From: Nocardia speluncae NBRC 108251
GTDB taxonomy: Bacteria; Actinomycetota; Actinomycetes; Mycobacteriales; Mycobacteriaceae
Assembly (NCBI RefSeq): GCF_001613245.1
Contig: NZ_BDBZ01000012.1
Location: 1-64,000, forward strand
Length of the DNA: 64,000 bases
Direction of reading: 5' to 3'
The notes under the pieces are model-generated. The model worked only from the letters and a program-made list of their open reading frames with translations, ran no database searches and was not told the origin of the DNA. The stretch's first letter is position 1, and each line of letters opens with the position of its first letter. Of this stretch, positions 18,243 to 28,590 are shown in pieces. A program made the translations under genes and the position numbers.

Positions 18243-19805
18243 TCAATCGACGACGTTCGCGATGGCTGGAACGAGTTTATCTACCATTGCGGCTGGTGAC
18301 TGATCGGTCCACACCTGAAAACCCTGCACGGCATTTATATCGTCGATGACCACAATTTTTGCCGACGAAGTCAGAAAATCGTCGGGTAATCCGCCCAGGC
18401 CGCCGTTCCCCGCGCTGTTGTCGGATCGGGAAACTACGATCAAATCAAGAGGTTGAGGAAGGGTGAACGAGGCCAGTGATAGATCGCGGGGAGATTTTTC
18501 GTTCTTGACCGGAAGATATCGGTCGCTGTAACGGAATCCGATATCACGCAGGAAGTTTGCTTGTGGGGAACCGTCGAGCGCCACGGAGAATATGGAATTC
18601 CCGTAATTGAAGGCCGCCACGGTCTTACCCGCAAACTGGGGGTGTTCGGAGCGTACCTCGGCCAGGTCTACTCCACTCGAGCTTCCGGAATCACCGCTCG
18701 ATACTGCGAAGACAACGCCGACGGCGCCGAGAACAGCGACAACAGCGACTGCGGCGAAGGCGAACGCCCTCCGCCGCTTCCCGGCGGCCGGCGACTGGGG
18801 ACTGCGGTCTGTGTACGACTCTCGCGGTTGCGTGGCAATGGATTCCTGATTTCGGGGGAAATTCGGAACGCTGGGGAATCCGCTGGTGTACGGGCCGCCC
18901 GTAGTCGGATAGCCGGAGTGTGAGGTTGTATCACCCCCGCCCGGAGCCGGGTACATGGCTTGTCCGAAAAGTGCTACCTGCGCGTCGTATACGAACTCAC
19001 GGCTGGTGTTGTACCGGTCGGCGGGATCCTTCGCGAGGACCTTGGTGAAGACATGGTCCAGGGTAGAGGGCAGGTCTCGGCGCACCGACGAGATGGACGG
19101 CGGCGGTTCGTTCAGGTGGCCCATCATGACCACGGCCGGCACCGTAGAAGGAAAAGGGTTCTGGCCGGTGAGCAACCGATAGAACGAGCAGCCGAGGCTG
19201 TAGATGTCGGAGCGGTGATCGAGCGGCTGACCCAGTAACTGCTCTGGAGAGGCGTAGGCCACGGTGGCCATGAACTTGCCTGTCGCAGTGAGATCTTGGT
19301 TGTCGTCCACAGATTTGGCCACGCCGAAATCGGTCAACAACACTCGCTCCTGTTCGTCCTCCGCGGAGCGGGAGAGCAGGAAGTTGGCCGGTTTGATATC
19401 CCGATGGAGCAAGCCGCGGCGGTGTGCGTAATCGAGACCTTTGCCGACCTCGGCGATGATGTGCATCGATCGTTGCGGTGGCATGAAAGCGGGGCCCTGG
19501 CGTGCCTCGTCGGCGGCATCGGCACCGGGCACGTATTGCATCGCGATCCATAGCCGGCCGTCTTCCTCGCCACGGTTGTATACCGAGACGATATTGGCAT
19601 GGTCCAGGCCGGCGGTGAGGTTGGCCTCCCGTTCGAAGCGGGCGCGGAACTCCGGATCGCGGGACAGTTCCTCGCTGAGAACCTTGATCGCGTCCTGACG
19701 GGGTAGGCTCGGATGTTGTCCCAGATACACCGAACCCATACCGCCACTGCCGAGTACGCGCACGATGCGGTAGCCACCGATAACGGCCCCGGGCGGTAAC
19801 GCCAT
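18243..19805 (-). CDS. Transmembrane Ser/Thr protein kinase (PknB type) with binding-protein-like sensor
   Basis: A 520-residue Hanks-type kinase. Glycine loop GSGGMGSV at 19-26, catalytic Lys41, HRD at 134-136 (Asp136), DFG at 159-161 and ASPEQ at 185-189 indicate an active enzyme. A Pro/Ser/Gly-rich juxtamembrane linker leads to one membrane helix (347-368). The outer domain (about 375-520) is not PASTA. It reads FAGKTVAAFNYGNSIFSVALDGSP and FLRDIGFRYSDRY, resembling the second lobe of ferric-siderophore-type substrate-binding proteins, so ligand sensing is inferred. It lies between lipoprotein genes of one family and may regulate them or ESX-4; no direct evidence for this is visible. Confidence 0.9.
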   Translation of the reverse strand: MALPPGAVIGGYRIVRVLGSGGMGSVYLGQHPSLPRQDAIKVLSEELSRDPEFRARFEREANLTAGLDHANIVSVYNRGEEDGRLWIAMQYVPGADAADEARQGPAFMPPQRSMHIIAEVGKGLDYAHRRGLLHRDIKPANFLLSRSAEDEQERVLLTDFGVAKSVDDNQDLTATGKFMATVAYASPEQLLGQPLDHRSDIYSLGCSFYRLLTGQNPFPSTVPAVVMMGHLNEPPPSISSVRRDLPSTLDHVFTKVLAKDPADRYNTSREFVYDAQVALFGQAMYPAPGGGDTTSHSGYPTTGGPYTSGFPSVPNFPRNQESIATQPRESYTDRSPQSPAAGKRRRAFAFAAVAVVAVLGAVGVVFAVSSGDSGSSSGVDLAEVRSEHPQFAGKTVAAFNYGNSIFSVALDGSPQANFLRDIGFRYSDRYLPVKNEKSPRDLSLASFTLPQPLDLIVVSRSDNSAGNGGLGGLPDDFLTSSAKIVVIDDINAVQGFQVWTDQSPAAMVDKLVPAIANVVD

Positions 19806-19927
19806 CTATACCTCCTGTGGTTCGACCGCCCGAAAGTGAGCAATCGTTCTCTCGGGCATCGTCGAAACGATCCTGCCCCATGGTTTGCCGCACAGCACGG
19901 CGACGTCGATGCTCGCTGCCATGCCGG

Positions 19928-21148
19928 TTACCTACTGCCGGCCAAGATTGCGTATTGCGCGGACGTCGACTGAAAGAGTTCCGGTGACGGGAGATCCCCG
20001 AAGCCCATGTCATCGACCAGTGCGACGTAGCGGTCATAGACCACAACGCAGTAGTAGGGCTCGAACAGGGGGCTGGTCTCGTCGCGGTGGACGCAACGAG
20101 CATCTGCCAGTCCGGGAGGGCCGTCGAACTCCTTGTCGTACTTGCTCGGTCGGGTGAGTACGTTTTGCAGGGCAAATGCCTGGGAAACGCCCGCCGTTCG
20201 GTAGACGATCGCGTTGTTCCGGGCGACCAGATCGACGCCGTACGCGTTGTAGTCCGGGATTGCCGCTGCGTCGTACTCCCAGTGGGTGTGGGCTGCCGCG
20301 GAGAAGGCGCCGGAATCGTCATACGCAACGCCGCTCTGGTACTCGCTGGGCAGCGCCAGGTTCACGATGCCGTCCGGATTGGTGGGTAGGTCCAGCATCT
20401 CATCGGGAAGAGTCGGGGTGACGTCGTTCAAGGCGGCGGACTGTAGGTCCAGAATCCTTTTCAGGTGTTCACGTGTCTTGTCTATTTCGGTCGCCGGCGC
20501 CTGGATTGCCGCAACGATGACATACGGGCCATGGGCAGCGTAGAGCTGTGCTCTCTCCTGATCGGGTGAGACACCGGCGTAGGTATCCGTGTACCCGGCC
20601 AGCTCGACCTTCCGTCGGCTGGGAGTCTTGGACTCGGTAAAGGCGTTGAATTCGGCTGCCGCTGTGCGAGCATAAGCATCGGTGCCGAATCGCATGAGAC
20701 CGACAACGGTGTCCTTGAATGTTCGAAGGCTGTTGTTCGACCGGCCCGTCGCCACGCCCGAAACGAAAAAGTTCTTGTCCGCGATGGGGACGAATTCTTC
20801 GGGTGTCAGATCGTTCAACGTATCTGTTCCCGAACGTAGGATCGATGTCTCTCGAAGATAGCGGAGTTCGGGATCCACGGTGTAGGGCGAGATCAAGAAA
20901 TCCAGCATTCTGCGTGACTCGAGAGCGTATATGTCCACGTCGGTGCTGACTTTGATCTCGAAGGGAGTCGGTTCGGTGGGGAAGGTGCCGTAATCCAGCG
21001 CGGCCAGGTCGACGGGACTCATTCCGGGGCCGGGATATCCGGAAATCTCCTGCGAGCAGGCGGTTGACGTCCCGGCGGCAAGAACAGTGATCAACGCTGC
21101 CGTCAGGCGGCGTATCCCATAGGCAGTTCTCCTCTTGGAAACTTTCAC
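19928..21148 (-). CDS. DUF7373-type lipoprotein, paralogue 2
   Basis: A 406-residue predicted lipoprotein with a long basic N-terminus, hydrophobic stretch and lipobox TSTAC (Cys31). After the Cys, MSPVDLAALDYGTFPTEP matches the other two paralogues, and the C-terminus (FQSTSAQYAILAG) is a diverged form of their shared LHQKTxAQYxLL ending. Family function is unknown. It is separated from the downstream kinase by 122 bp, in which nothing is recognised, and from the upstream paralogue by only 8 bp, so paralogues 3 and 2 are probably one transcription unit. Confidence 0.8.
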   Translation of the reverse strand: MKVSKRRTAYGIRRLTAALITVLAAGTSTACSQEISGYPGPGMSPVDLAALDYGTFPTEPTPFEIKVSTDVDIYALESRRMLDFLISPYTVDPELRYLRETSILRSGTDTLNDLTPEEFVPIADKNFFVSGVATGRSNNSLRTFKDTVVGLMRFGTDAYARTAAAEFNAFTESKTPSRRKVELAGYTDTYAGVSPDQERAQLYAAHGPYVIVAAIQAPATEIDKTREHLKRILDLQSAALNDVTPTLPDEMLDLPTNPDGIVNLALPSEYQSGVAYDDSGAFSAAAHTHWEYDAAAIPDYNAYGVDLVARNNAIVYRTAGVSQAFALQNVLTRPSKYDKEFDGPPGLADARCVHRDETSPLFEPYYCVVVYDRYVALVDDMGFGDLPSPELFQSTSAQYAILAGSR

Positions 21149-21156
21149 TATCCCCC

Positions 21157-22365
21157 CTATTTTGCAAGCAAGGCATACTGGGCCGACGTCTTCTGGTGCA
21201 GATCTTGAATCTGTGATCCTTCTACCTGTGCGAAGAATTTTCCCGTCTGGAAAAGGCAGAAGTTGGATGGCCTTCTCTCGTGTTCTTCGAGCTTCCTGCT
21301 GTAGCAGTGGACCTGGCCGCTGTCGATTCCATCGGGAATCCCGATCGGGGTGGACCCGGTGGGATCCGTTGTCGGATTGAAATGGCTCAGCAGAGCTTCC
21401 GCGCCCTGGACGGAATCGCTCCGCATTACCACCGATTCGGCCAGTCCGATGGCGGAAACCTGTCCTTGATCGAGGAATTCCAGGCTTTCAATTCCGTTCA
21501 GGGCGTACAGGGCTCCGCGCCCGCGGAAGGCCCCTGCCGGTCCGGTTGTGGCAATTAACGATTCGGCTTTCGGAAGCGTCAATGCCAGTACGTTGTCCGG
21601 ATCGAGGTCGACATCGTTCAGCTGCTCGGCGGGCGTGGGTTCGAATTCGTCCAGCAATGGTAATTGGATATCGAGCAATGCTTCGGTGCGTTGCACCATC
21701 GCAGGTAGGTCCGCCTTGCCCGAGAAATCGTTGTACTTGATGTAGGTGACATAACGATCGTGGCCGGTCCAGCTCCCCAACGAAGTTGTGCCAGGGCGCC
21801 AATGTGCCTTGGAGTGGGAATATTTGGTGAGCTGAACGGGCCGATTGTCGGTATTGAAGGTGAAATCGTCGTGTTCCAGCCCGATCGCCACGGATTCGGC
21901 CGTAGCCGCGTCCGGAAACATCAGGACCGCGATGCTCATCTGTTGTGATGTATCGACCTCACCGCCGGTCGACCATGTGTGTACCCAGCCTGCCACCAGC
22001 TCGCTCGCGACCTCGTCGAAAGTATCGTTGATCACCAGCGATTGCATATCTCGGCGGTCGAGGACGACAGGGCCCCCCATTCCCATCAGGCGCGTGACGA
22101 AGGCAGGATCGGCTTCCAACGGCAGCGCAACAAAGTCACCCAAGCGCTGCGCCTCGCGGTAGCGCGCCGCATCCTCATCCGCTGCCGTTCCGTACGCGAG
22201 TGGTGCTGTCGGATAGTTCCCCACATCGAGATCGGCGAGATCCGGTTCGGCCCGGACAGCATCACCCGGCACCACCGAACCGCAGCCCCCAACCGTCGCC
22301 GCCAGCACTCCAGCTGCCAGAATTGCGCGAAATCTGCGCAGCAGAGTACATCCTGGTCGGTGCAT
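21157..22365 (-). CDS. DUF7373-type lipoprotein, paralogue 3
   Basis: A 402-residue predicted lipoprotein, first gene of the minus-strand cluster. The lipobox is TVGGC (Cys28). The mature part begins with LADLDVGNYPTAP and ends with IQDLHQKTSAQYALLAK, both shared with the neighbouring paralogues. Between them lie the conserved segments VAGWVHTWSTGG and WTGHDRYVTYIKYNDF. No enzymatic motif is seen. The 250 bp upstream, towards lpqU, must hold the promoters of both divergent genes, but no box stands out. Confidence 0.8.
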   Translation of the reverse strand: MHRPGCTLLRRFRAILAAGVLAATVGGCGSVVPGDAVRAEPDLADLDVGNYPTAPLAYGTAADEDAARYREAQRLGDFVALPLEADPAFVTRLMGMGGPVVLDRRDMQSLVINDTFDEVASELVAGWVHTWSTGGEVDTSQQMSIAVLMFPDAATAESVAIGLEHDDFTFNTDNRPVQLTKYSHSKAHWRPGTTSLGSWTGHDRYVTYIKYNDFSGKADLPAMVQRTEALLDIQLPLLDEFEPTPAEQLNDVDLDPDNVLALTLPKAESLIATTGPAGAFRGRGALYALNGIESLEFLDQGQVSAIGLAESVVMRSDSVQGAEALLSHFNPTTDPTGSTPIGIPDGIDSGQVHCYSRKLEEHERRPSNFCLFQTGKFFAQVEGSQIQDLHQKTSAQYALLAK

Positions 22366-22614
22366 GGCGGCGCCCCCCTACGATTCTGATCTCGCGGAAT
22401 CGTACTGCACCTTCCGGGCCGGATGCGGATAAGTCTCGGCGGGTGGTGAGTGACCACCATTGATGTAGTCGGTTGACCGGCAAGTTGTTCCGCGGGAGCT
22501 GGGTGCCGGTGCCGGGACGGCCTTCACTTACCGATGATGGCTGATAGCGCAACTGTTCGGATGGGATACCGACCACAATCAGCGCGCTGCCCGGCCGAAG
22601 GCTCGGCGATCTGG

Positions 22615-23352
22615 ATGATGGATGGTGTGCGTTCCCGCAGGTACGGCGTTATCGCCGCTTCGATCGTCGCGTTGTTTCTCGCCGGGTGTGGGATGGGTGA
22701 GGAACTTGTGCCCATTCCCGAGGGGACTCCACCCGGTCCCGGGACGCCGGTGCCGGTGATCGATATCGATGCCCCCGGCCGGACCGCGGCCTTGTTGAAC
22801 GGGTGGGCGTCGGAACAGGCGGATCGGCTGGAGATGCCGGTGGCGGCGTTGGAGGCGTACGGGTATGCGGCGGTGGTGATGGGGAGGTCGCGGCCCGAGT
22901 GCGGGATCGCTTGGACGACGCTGGCAGGGATCGGGAGTGTGGAGAGTGATCACGGCCGGCATCGGGGCGCCGAGGTCGGGGCGGACGGGATGGTGCAGCC
23001 GGGGATCATCGGGATTGCGCTGGACGGGTCACCTGGGGTGGCGGAGATCCGGGATACCGATGGTGGACAGTTCGATGGGGATACGGTTTTCGATCGGGCG
23101 GTCGGGCCGATGCAGTTCATTCCGGAGACTTGGCGGAAGTGGGGAGTGGATGCCAATGGGGACGGGGTGGCCGATCCGCACAGTATCGACGACGCAGCCC
23201 TGACCGCGGCCCGGTATCTATGCGTCAGCGGCGGGAATTTGCTGTCCGCGCAGGGGTGGAGCCGGGCATTGTTCACCTACAACCAGTCGGAGAGCTATAT
23301 GAAGGTCGTCCGTGACCGCGCCGCCGCCTACAGCGTGGGGCGCCGGGTTTGA
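22615..23352 (+). CDS. lpqU: Lytic murein transglycosylase lipoprotein, LpqU-like
   Basis: A 245-residue lipoprotein of the MltB-like transglycosylase family, which cleaves glycan strands of peptidoglycan. The lipobox is LFLAGC (Cys25). The catalytic Glu is probably Glu110 in GIGSVESDHGRH, followed by GPMQFIPETWRKWG and DPHSIDDAALTAARYLC, all family hallmarks. The start is uncertain by a few residues: ATG at 22615 or 22618, neither with a clear ribosome site. The gene lies ahead of eno, divIC, a DUF501 gene and ppx, the same order as Rv1022-Rv1026 in M. tuberculosis. Confidence 0.9.
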   Translation: MMDGVRSRRYGVIAASIVALFLAGCGMGEELVPIPEGTPPGPGTPVPVIDIDAPGRTAALLNGWASEQADRLEMPVAALEAYGYAAVVMGRSRPECGIAWTTLAGIGSVESDHGRHRGAEVGADGMVQPGIIGIALDGSPGVAEIRDTDGGQFDGDTVFDRAVGPMQFIPETWRKWGVDANGDGVADPHSIDDAALTAARYLCVSGGNLLSAQGWSRALFTYNQSESYMKVVRDRAAAYSVGRRV

Positions 23353-23559
23353 GGCCCGCTCATTGCAGCGTTACCGGTGAGGGGCGACGAAGGTTCCCCG
23401 GGCTCGGACAACACCGACAGTGATATCGGGCGCCTGCCGCCGTCGAAATCGGATGCACGGGGTGTCGCGGCGTTTGCCGAGCTCGGTGTGGTGCGGGGCG
23501 GCGGATGGACTGAGTGCGAGCGGGCGCATTAGGCTCGCAAGCGCACGGTTCTTCCCTGA

Positions 23560-24879
<1,320 letters not shown>

Positions 24880-24888
24880 GCAAAGAAG

Positions 24889-25482
24889 ATGGCGGAGCGG
24901 CGTGCGCGCGGGACCAGCCCGGCCGGGCGGGGTAACCGGCGTACGTCGCGTGCGCCGTCCCGGCGGCCTGCAGCCGATGTGCACGGTGGTGCCGAACGAG
25001 TGCGGCGTACTACCCGCCCGTCCCGCAGCCGCTCCGCGGGGGCCCGGGACTGGTCGGAACGGACCATCCTCGGGCTCTCCGCCGGTAAGGCGATCATTCT
25101 GGCAATGGTGGTGTGTGCGCTGGCCATGACGCTGGCAGTGCCCATGCGTACCTATTTCACGCAGCGCTCGGAAGCCGCCCAGCTGGCGGCCGAACGCCGG
25201 ATACTCGAGGCCGATATCGCCGTCCTGAAGGATCGCCGTGCGCAACAGGAGGATCCGGCCTATATCCGGTCCGAGGCGCGCGACCGGTTACGGCTGGTGA
25301 TGCCTGGGGAGACCCCCTATATCGTGCAGGTACCGGGTATCGAAGTACCCGCCATTCCCGACCCGCAGGCGCCGCGCGACATTCCCGACCCGTGGTACAC
25401 GGACCTGTGGCGCAGTATTTCCGAACAACCGACCGTCGAAGAATCGGCCCCACCCCCGCCACAGCCGGAAGGAAACAGGTGA
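24889..25482 (+). CDS. Septum formation initiator family protein (DivIC/FtsB-like)
   Basis: A 197-residue bitopic division protein. A basic, disordered cytoplasmic tail of about 60 residues is followed by one membrane helix (67-86), an extracytoplasmic coiled coil (about 90-115, EAAQLAAERRILEADIAVLKD) and the family signature YIRSEARDRLRLVMPGETPYIV. It is expected to join FtsL/FtsQ in the divisome. Its Pro-rich C-terminus is long for the family, as in mycobacterial Rv1024. It starts 9 bp after eno, and its stop overlaps the next GTG (GTGA). Confidence 0.9.
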   Translation: MAERRARGTSPAGRGNRRTSRAPSRRPAADVHGGAERVRRTTRPSRSRSAGARDWSERTILGLSAGKAIILAMVVCALAMTLAVPMRTYFTQRSEAAQLAAERRILEADIAVLKDRRAQQEDPAYIRSEARDRLRLVMPGETPYIVQVPGIEVPAIPDPQAPRDIPDPWYTDLWRSISEQPTVEESAPPPPQPEGNR

Positions 25483-26000
25483 GCACACCCGACGACCGAG
25501 ATCTGCAGATCGTCGCCGAACAATTGGGCCGCGCCCCGCGCGGGGTGCTCGCCATCGCCTACCGGGCGCCCGATGGTGCACCAGCGGTGGTGAAGACCGC
25601 GCCGAAACTGCCCGACGGGACTCCATTCCCGACGCTGTACTACCTGACCGATCCGCGGCTCACCGCCGAAGCCAGCCGGTTGGAGTCCGCGGGGGTGATG
25701 AAGGGGATGACCGAACGACTGGGCCGCGACCCGGAACTGGCCGCAGCCTACCGGGCAGCGCACGCGAGTTATCTGGCCGAGCGCGACGAGATCGAGCCGC
25801 TGGGCACCGATTTCAGTGGCGGTGGTATGCCGGACCGGGTGAAATGCCTGCACGTGCTGATCGCGCATGCGCTGGCCAAGGGGCCGGGGGTGAATCCGCT
25901 CGGTGACGAAGCGGTGGCGCTGGCCGCCGACAACGGTCTACGTGGGACCGCGATCCCGGCCGACTGGCCGCAGTGCGCGCCGCCCGAAGACGAATCATGA
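25479..26000 (+). CDS. DUF501 family protein
   Basis: A 173-residue protein of unknown function found next to ppx in most actinobacteria. The conserved features are AEQLGRAPRGVLAIAYR, FPTLYYLTDPRLTAEASRLES and GGMPDRVKCLHVLIAHALAKGPGVNPLGDEA, where Cys and His residues (KCLHVLIAH) may form a site. No signal peptide or membrane segment. The GTG overlaps the stop of the preceding gene by four bases, so it belongs to the eno operon. The next gene starts 52 bp downstream. Confidence 0.9.
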   Translation: MSTPDDRDLQIVAEQLGRAPRGVLAIAYRAPDGAPAVVKTAPKLPDGTPFPTLYYLTDPRLTAEASRLESAGVMKGMTERLGRDPELAAAYRAAHASYLAERDEIEPLGTDFSGGGMPDRVKCLHVLIAHALAKGPGVNPLGDEAVALAADNGLRGTAIPADWPQCAPPEDES

Positions 26001-26052
26001 TGCGATATCCCGGCTGCCGCGGACCGCATGTACCAGCTTCGAAGGAGTCGCT

Positions 26053-27000
26053 GTGACCGACAGGGTGGCTGCCGTGGACTGCGGCACCAATTCGATTCGC
26101 CTGCTGATCGCCGATATCGGCGCCGACGGCACGCTGACCGATGTGCATCGGGAGATGCGGATCGTGCGGCTGGGCAAGGGCGTGGACGCGACCGGCAGGC
26201 TCGACCCGGCGGCGATCGAACGCACCCGGGTGGCGCTCGCCGACTACGCGACGCTGATGGCCGGGTACGAGGTGCGACGAGTGCGGATGGTCGCCACCTC
26301 CGCGACCCGCGACGCGGCGAACCGGGAAGATTTCTTCGCGATGACCCGCGCCGAACTGGGTCGGGTGGTGCCGGGAGCCGAGGCCGAGGTGATCACCGGC
26401 GACGAGGAGGCGCGACTGTCGTTCGCCGGCGCGGTGGGCGAATTGCGTCCCGAGGACGGTCCTTTCGTGGTGGTCGATCTGGGCGGCGGTTCCACCGAAC
26501 TGGTGATGGGGGACAGCACCGGTGTGCGGGCGGCGTTCTCGGCCGATATCGGCTGTGTGCGGGTCACCGAACGGTGCCTGCACGCAAATCCGCCGACCGC
26601 CGGCCAGGTGTCGGCTGCCCGTGATTTCGCGACCGAACGGCTCACCGAGGCTTTCACCCATGTGCCGGTGGACGGTGCGCACACCTGGGTCGGGGTGGCC
26701 GGCACGATGACCACACTCGCTGCCCTCGCTTTGGACCTGCCCGAATACGATTCCGCGAAAACACATCTCGCGCGGATCGAGCTGCCGGAACTGAACGCGG
26801 TCTGCGACCGGTTGATCGGGATGGATCACGACGAGCGGGCCGCGCTGGGCCCCATGCATCCCGGGCGGGTGGATGTCATCGGTGGCGGTGCCGTGATCAC
26901 CGAAGTGCTGGCGGCCGAACTTGGCGAGCGGGCCGGTATCCGGGCACTGGTCGTCAGCGAACACGACATTCTGGACGGTATCGCCCAGTCGATCGCCTGA
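26053..27000 (+). CDS. ppx: Exopolyphosphatase / guanosine pentaphosphate phosphohydrolase
   Basis: A 315-residue Ppx/GppA phosphatase with the actin-like ATPase fold, acting on polyphosphate or pppGpp. Motifs: phosphate-1 DCGTNSIRLLIADI at the N-terminus, ATSATRDAANREDF, ITGDEEARLSF, phosphate-2 VVDLGGGSTELVMG and the late VIGGGAVITEVL. It has the short form, without the C-terminal HD domain of E. coli Ppx, as in Rv1026. A GAAGGAG ribosome site precedes the GTG. Last gene of the eno-type operon. Confidence 0.93.
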   Translation: MTDRVAAVDCGTNSIRLLIADIGADGTLTDVHREMRIVRLGKGVDATGRLDPAAIERTRVALADYATLMAGYEVRRVRMVATSATRDAANREDFFAMTRAELGRVVPGAEAEVITGDEEARLSFAGAVGELRPEDGPFVVVDLGGGSTELVMGDSTGVRAAFSADIGCVRVTERCLHANPPTAGQVSAARDFATERLTEAFTHVPVDGAHTWVGVAGTMTTLAALALDLPEYDSAKTHLARIELPELNAVCDRLIGMDHDERAALGPMHPGRVDVIGGGAVITEVLAAELGERAGIRALVVSEHDILDGIAQSIA

Positions 27001-27090
27001 CAGTGGTGCGCCGGGCGGCGCGAACGATCGGCGATACCGGTTCGGTGCGGTATGCCACGCGGCCGGTGTGGTTCGTGGCACAGTCGGAGG

Positions 27091-28551
27091 ATGTCGGAAG
27101 CACCCTCCACGGCGGTCCCCGGCCGAACTTTCTTCGGGCACCCGATCGGCCTGGTCAATCTGTTCGGGGTGGAGCTGTGGGAGCGGTTCTCGTTCTACGG
27201 CATGCTCACGATCCTGGGCTACTACCTGTATTACGAAACCACCGAGGGCGGTCTCGGGCTCGACCAGAACGCCGCGGTCGGGCTGGTAGGCGCCTACGGC
27301 GGGCTGGTCTACCTGTGCACCGTGCTCGGCGGATGGGTGTCCGACCGGCTCATCGGGATGGAACGCACCGTTTTCTACGGCGGGGTCGTGGTGATGGCCG
27401 GGCATATCGCCCTTGCGCTGATTCCCGGACTGGCCGGGGTCGGCATCGGCCTGGTGCTCGTCGCCTTGGGGAGCGGCGCGCTGAAATCGAACGCGTCCGC
27501 GCTGCTGGGCACCCTGTACCCGAAAGGTGACGCGCGGGTCGACGGTGGTTTCACGCTGTTCTATCTGGGAATCAACCTGGGTGCCTTCGTCGGGCCGTTG
27601 CTCACCGGTCTGCTGCAGGAGGAATGGGGTTTCCACGCCGGCTTCGGGGCGGCCGCGGTCGGGATGGCGCTCGGGCTGATCCAGTACGTGGTGTTCCGGC
27701 GCAATCTCGGAACCGCCGGCCGCGACGTACCCGATCCGCTGCCACGCCGCGCGCTCGTGCCGCTGGTGGGGTTGTTGCTCGTCGCGATCCTGGTGATCGT
27801 GGCTCTGGTGGTGAGCGGCCTGGTCACCATCGGCAATCTGCCGGATGTCACCACCGCGCTCATCGTGGTGGCCGCCGTCGCGTACTTCGCCGTATTGCTC
27901 ACCCACCGCCGGGTCACCGCGGTCGAACGGAGCCGGGTGTGGGCGTTCGTGCCGCTGTTCCTGGCGAATGTGGTGTTCTGGGCACTGTTCCAGCAGATCT
28001 TCACCGTGCTGGCGGTGTATTCCGACGAGCGGATGAACTGGAATATCTTCGGCTGGACGGCGCCGTCGAACTGGATCGGTTCGGTGGAACCGGTGTGGAT
28101 CATCGCGCTGTCGCCGCTGTTCGCGCTGCTGTGGACGAAGCTGGGGGACCGGTCACCGAGCACGCCCCGCAAGTTCGCGTTCGGTGTGATGGGTATGGGG
28201 GCGGCGTTCCTGCTTTTCGTGCCGATGGCGGGAACCACCGGCAAGGCGGTGCCGGCGTTGCTGGTGCTGTTCATCATGGCGGTGTTCGCGGTCTCGGAGC
28301 TGCTGATCTCCCCGATCGGGCTGGCGGTCACCACGCAGCTGGCGCCCGAGCATTTCCGGGCCCAGATGATGGCGCTCTACTTTCTGTCGGTGGCGCTGGG
28401 CACCACACTTTCGGGTGTACTGGCCCGGTTCTACTCGCAAGATGCCGAATTCGCCTACTTCGGGATCACCGGTCTGGTGGCAATCGCGGCCGGCGTGGTG
28501 ATTGCGGCGTTGTCGTCGTGGATAACCCGATATATGTCGGGAGTGCACTAG
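27091..28551 (+). CDS. Proton-dependent oligopeptide transporter (POT/PTR2)
   Basis: A 486-residue membrane protein of the POT family, which imports di- and tripeptides with protons. The diagnostic ExxER motif is at residues 28-32 in ELWERFSFYG. About 14 hydrophobic segments can be counted, as expected for bacterial members. The ATG was chosen because it directly precedes the conserved N-terminus; a GGAGG run abuts the start codon, too close for normal ribosome binding, so the true start mode is unclear. It lies 90 bp after ppx on the same strand. Confidence 0.9.
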   Translation: MSEAPSTAVPGRTFFGHPIGLVNLFGVELWERFSFYGMLTILGYYLYYETTEGGLGLDQNAAVGLVGAYGGLVYLCTVLGGWVSDRLIGMERTVFYGGVVVMAGHIALALIPGLAGVGIGLVLVALGSGALKSNASALLGTLYPKGDARVDGGFTLFYLGINLGAFVGPLLTGLLQEEWGFHAGFGAAAVGMALGLIQYVVFRRNLGTAGRDVPDPLPRRALVPLVGLLLVAILVIVALVVSGLVTIGNLPDVTTALIVVAAVAYFAVLLTHRRVTAVERSRVWAFVPLFLANVVFWALFQQIFTVLAVYSDERMNWNIFGWTAPSNWIGSVEPVWIIALSPLFALLWTKLGDRSPSTPRKFAFGVMGMGAAFLLFVPMAGTTGKAVPALLVLFIMAVFAVSELLISPIGLAVTTQLAPEHFRAQMMALYFLSVALGTTLSGVLARFYSQDAEFAYFGITGLVAIAAGVVIAALSSWITRYMSGVH

Positions 28552-28590
28552 CGTTCCCGATACTGGCGCCAGAAGAACGAGGAGGCCGCC

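Noticed and set aside
25813..27906. A 697-codon open frame on the minus strand opposite the DUF501, ppx and peptide transporter genes.
   Set aside because: It lies opposite three well-supported genes, is rich in His, Arg, Gly and Asp as expected from antisense reading of high-GC coding DNA, and shows no domain.
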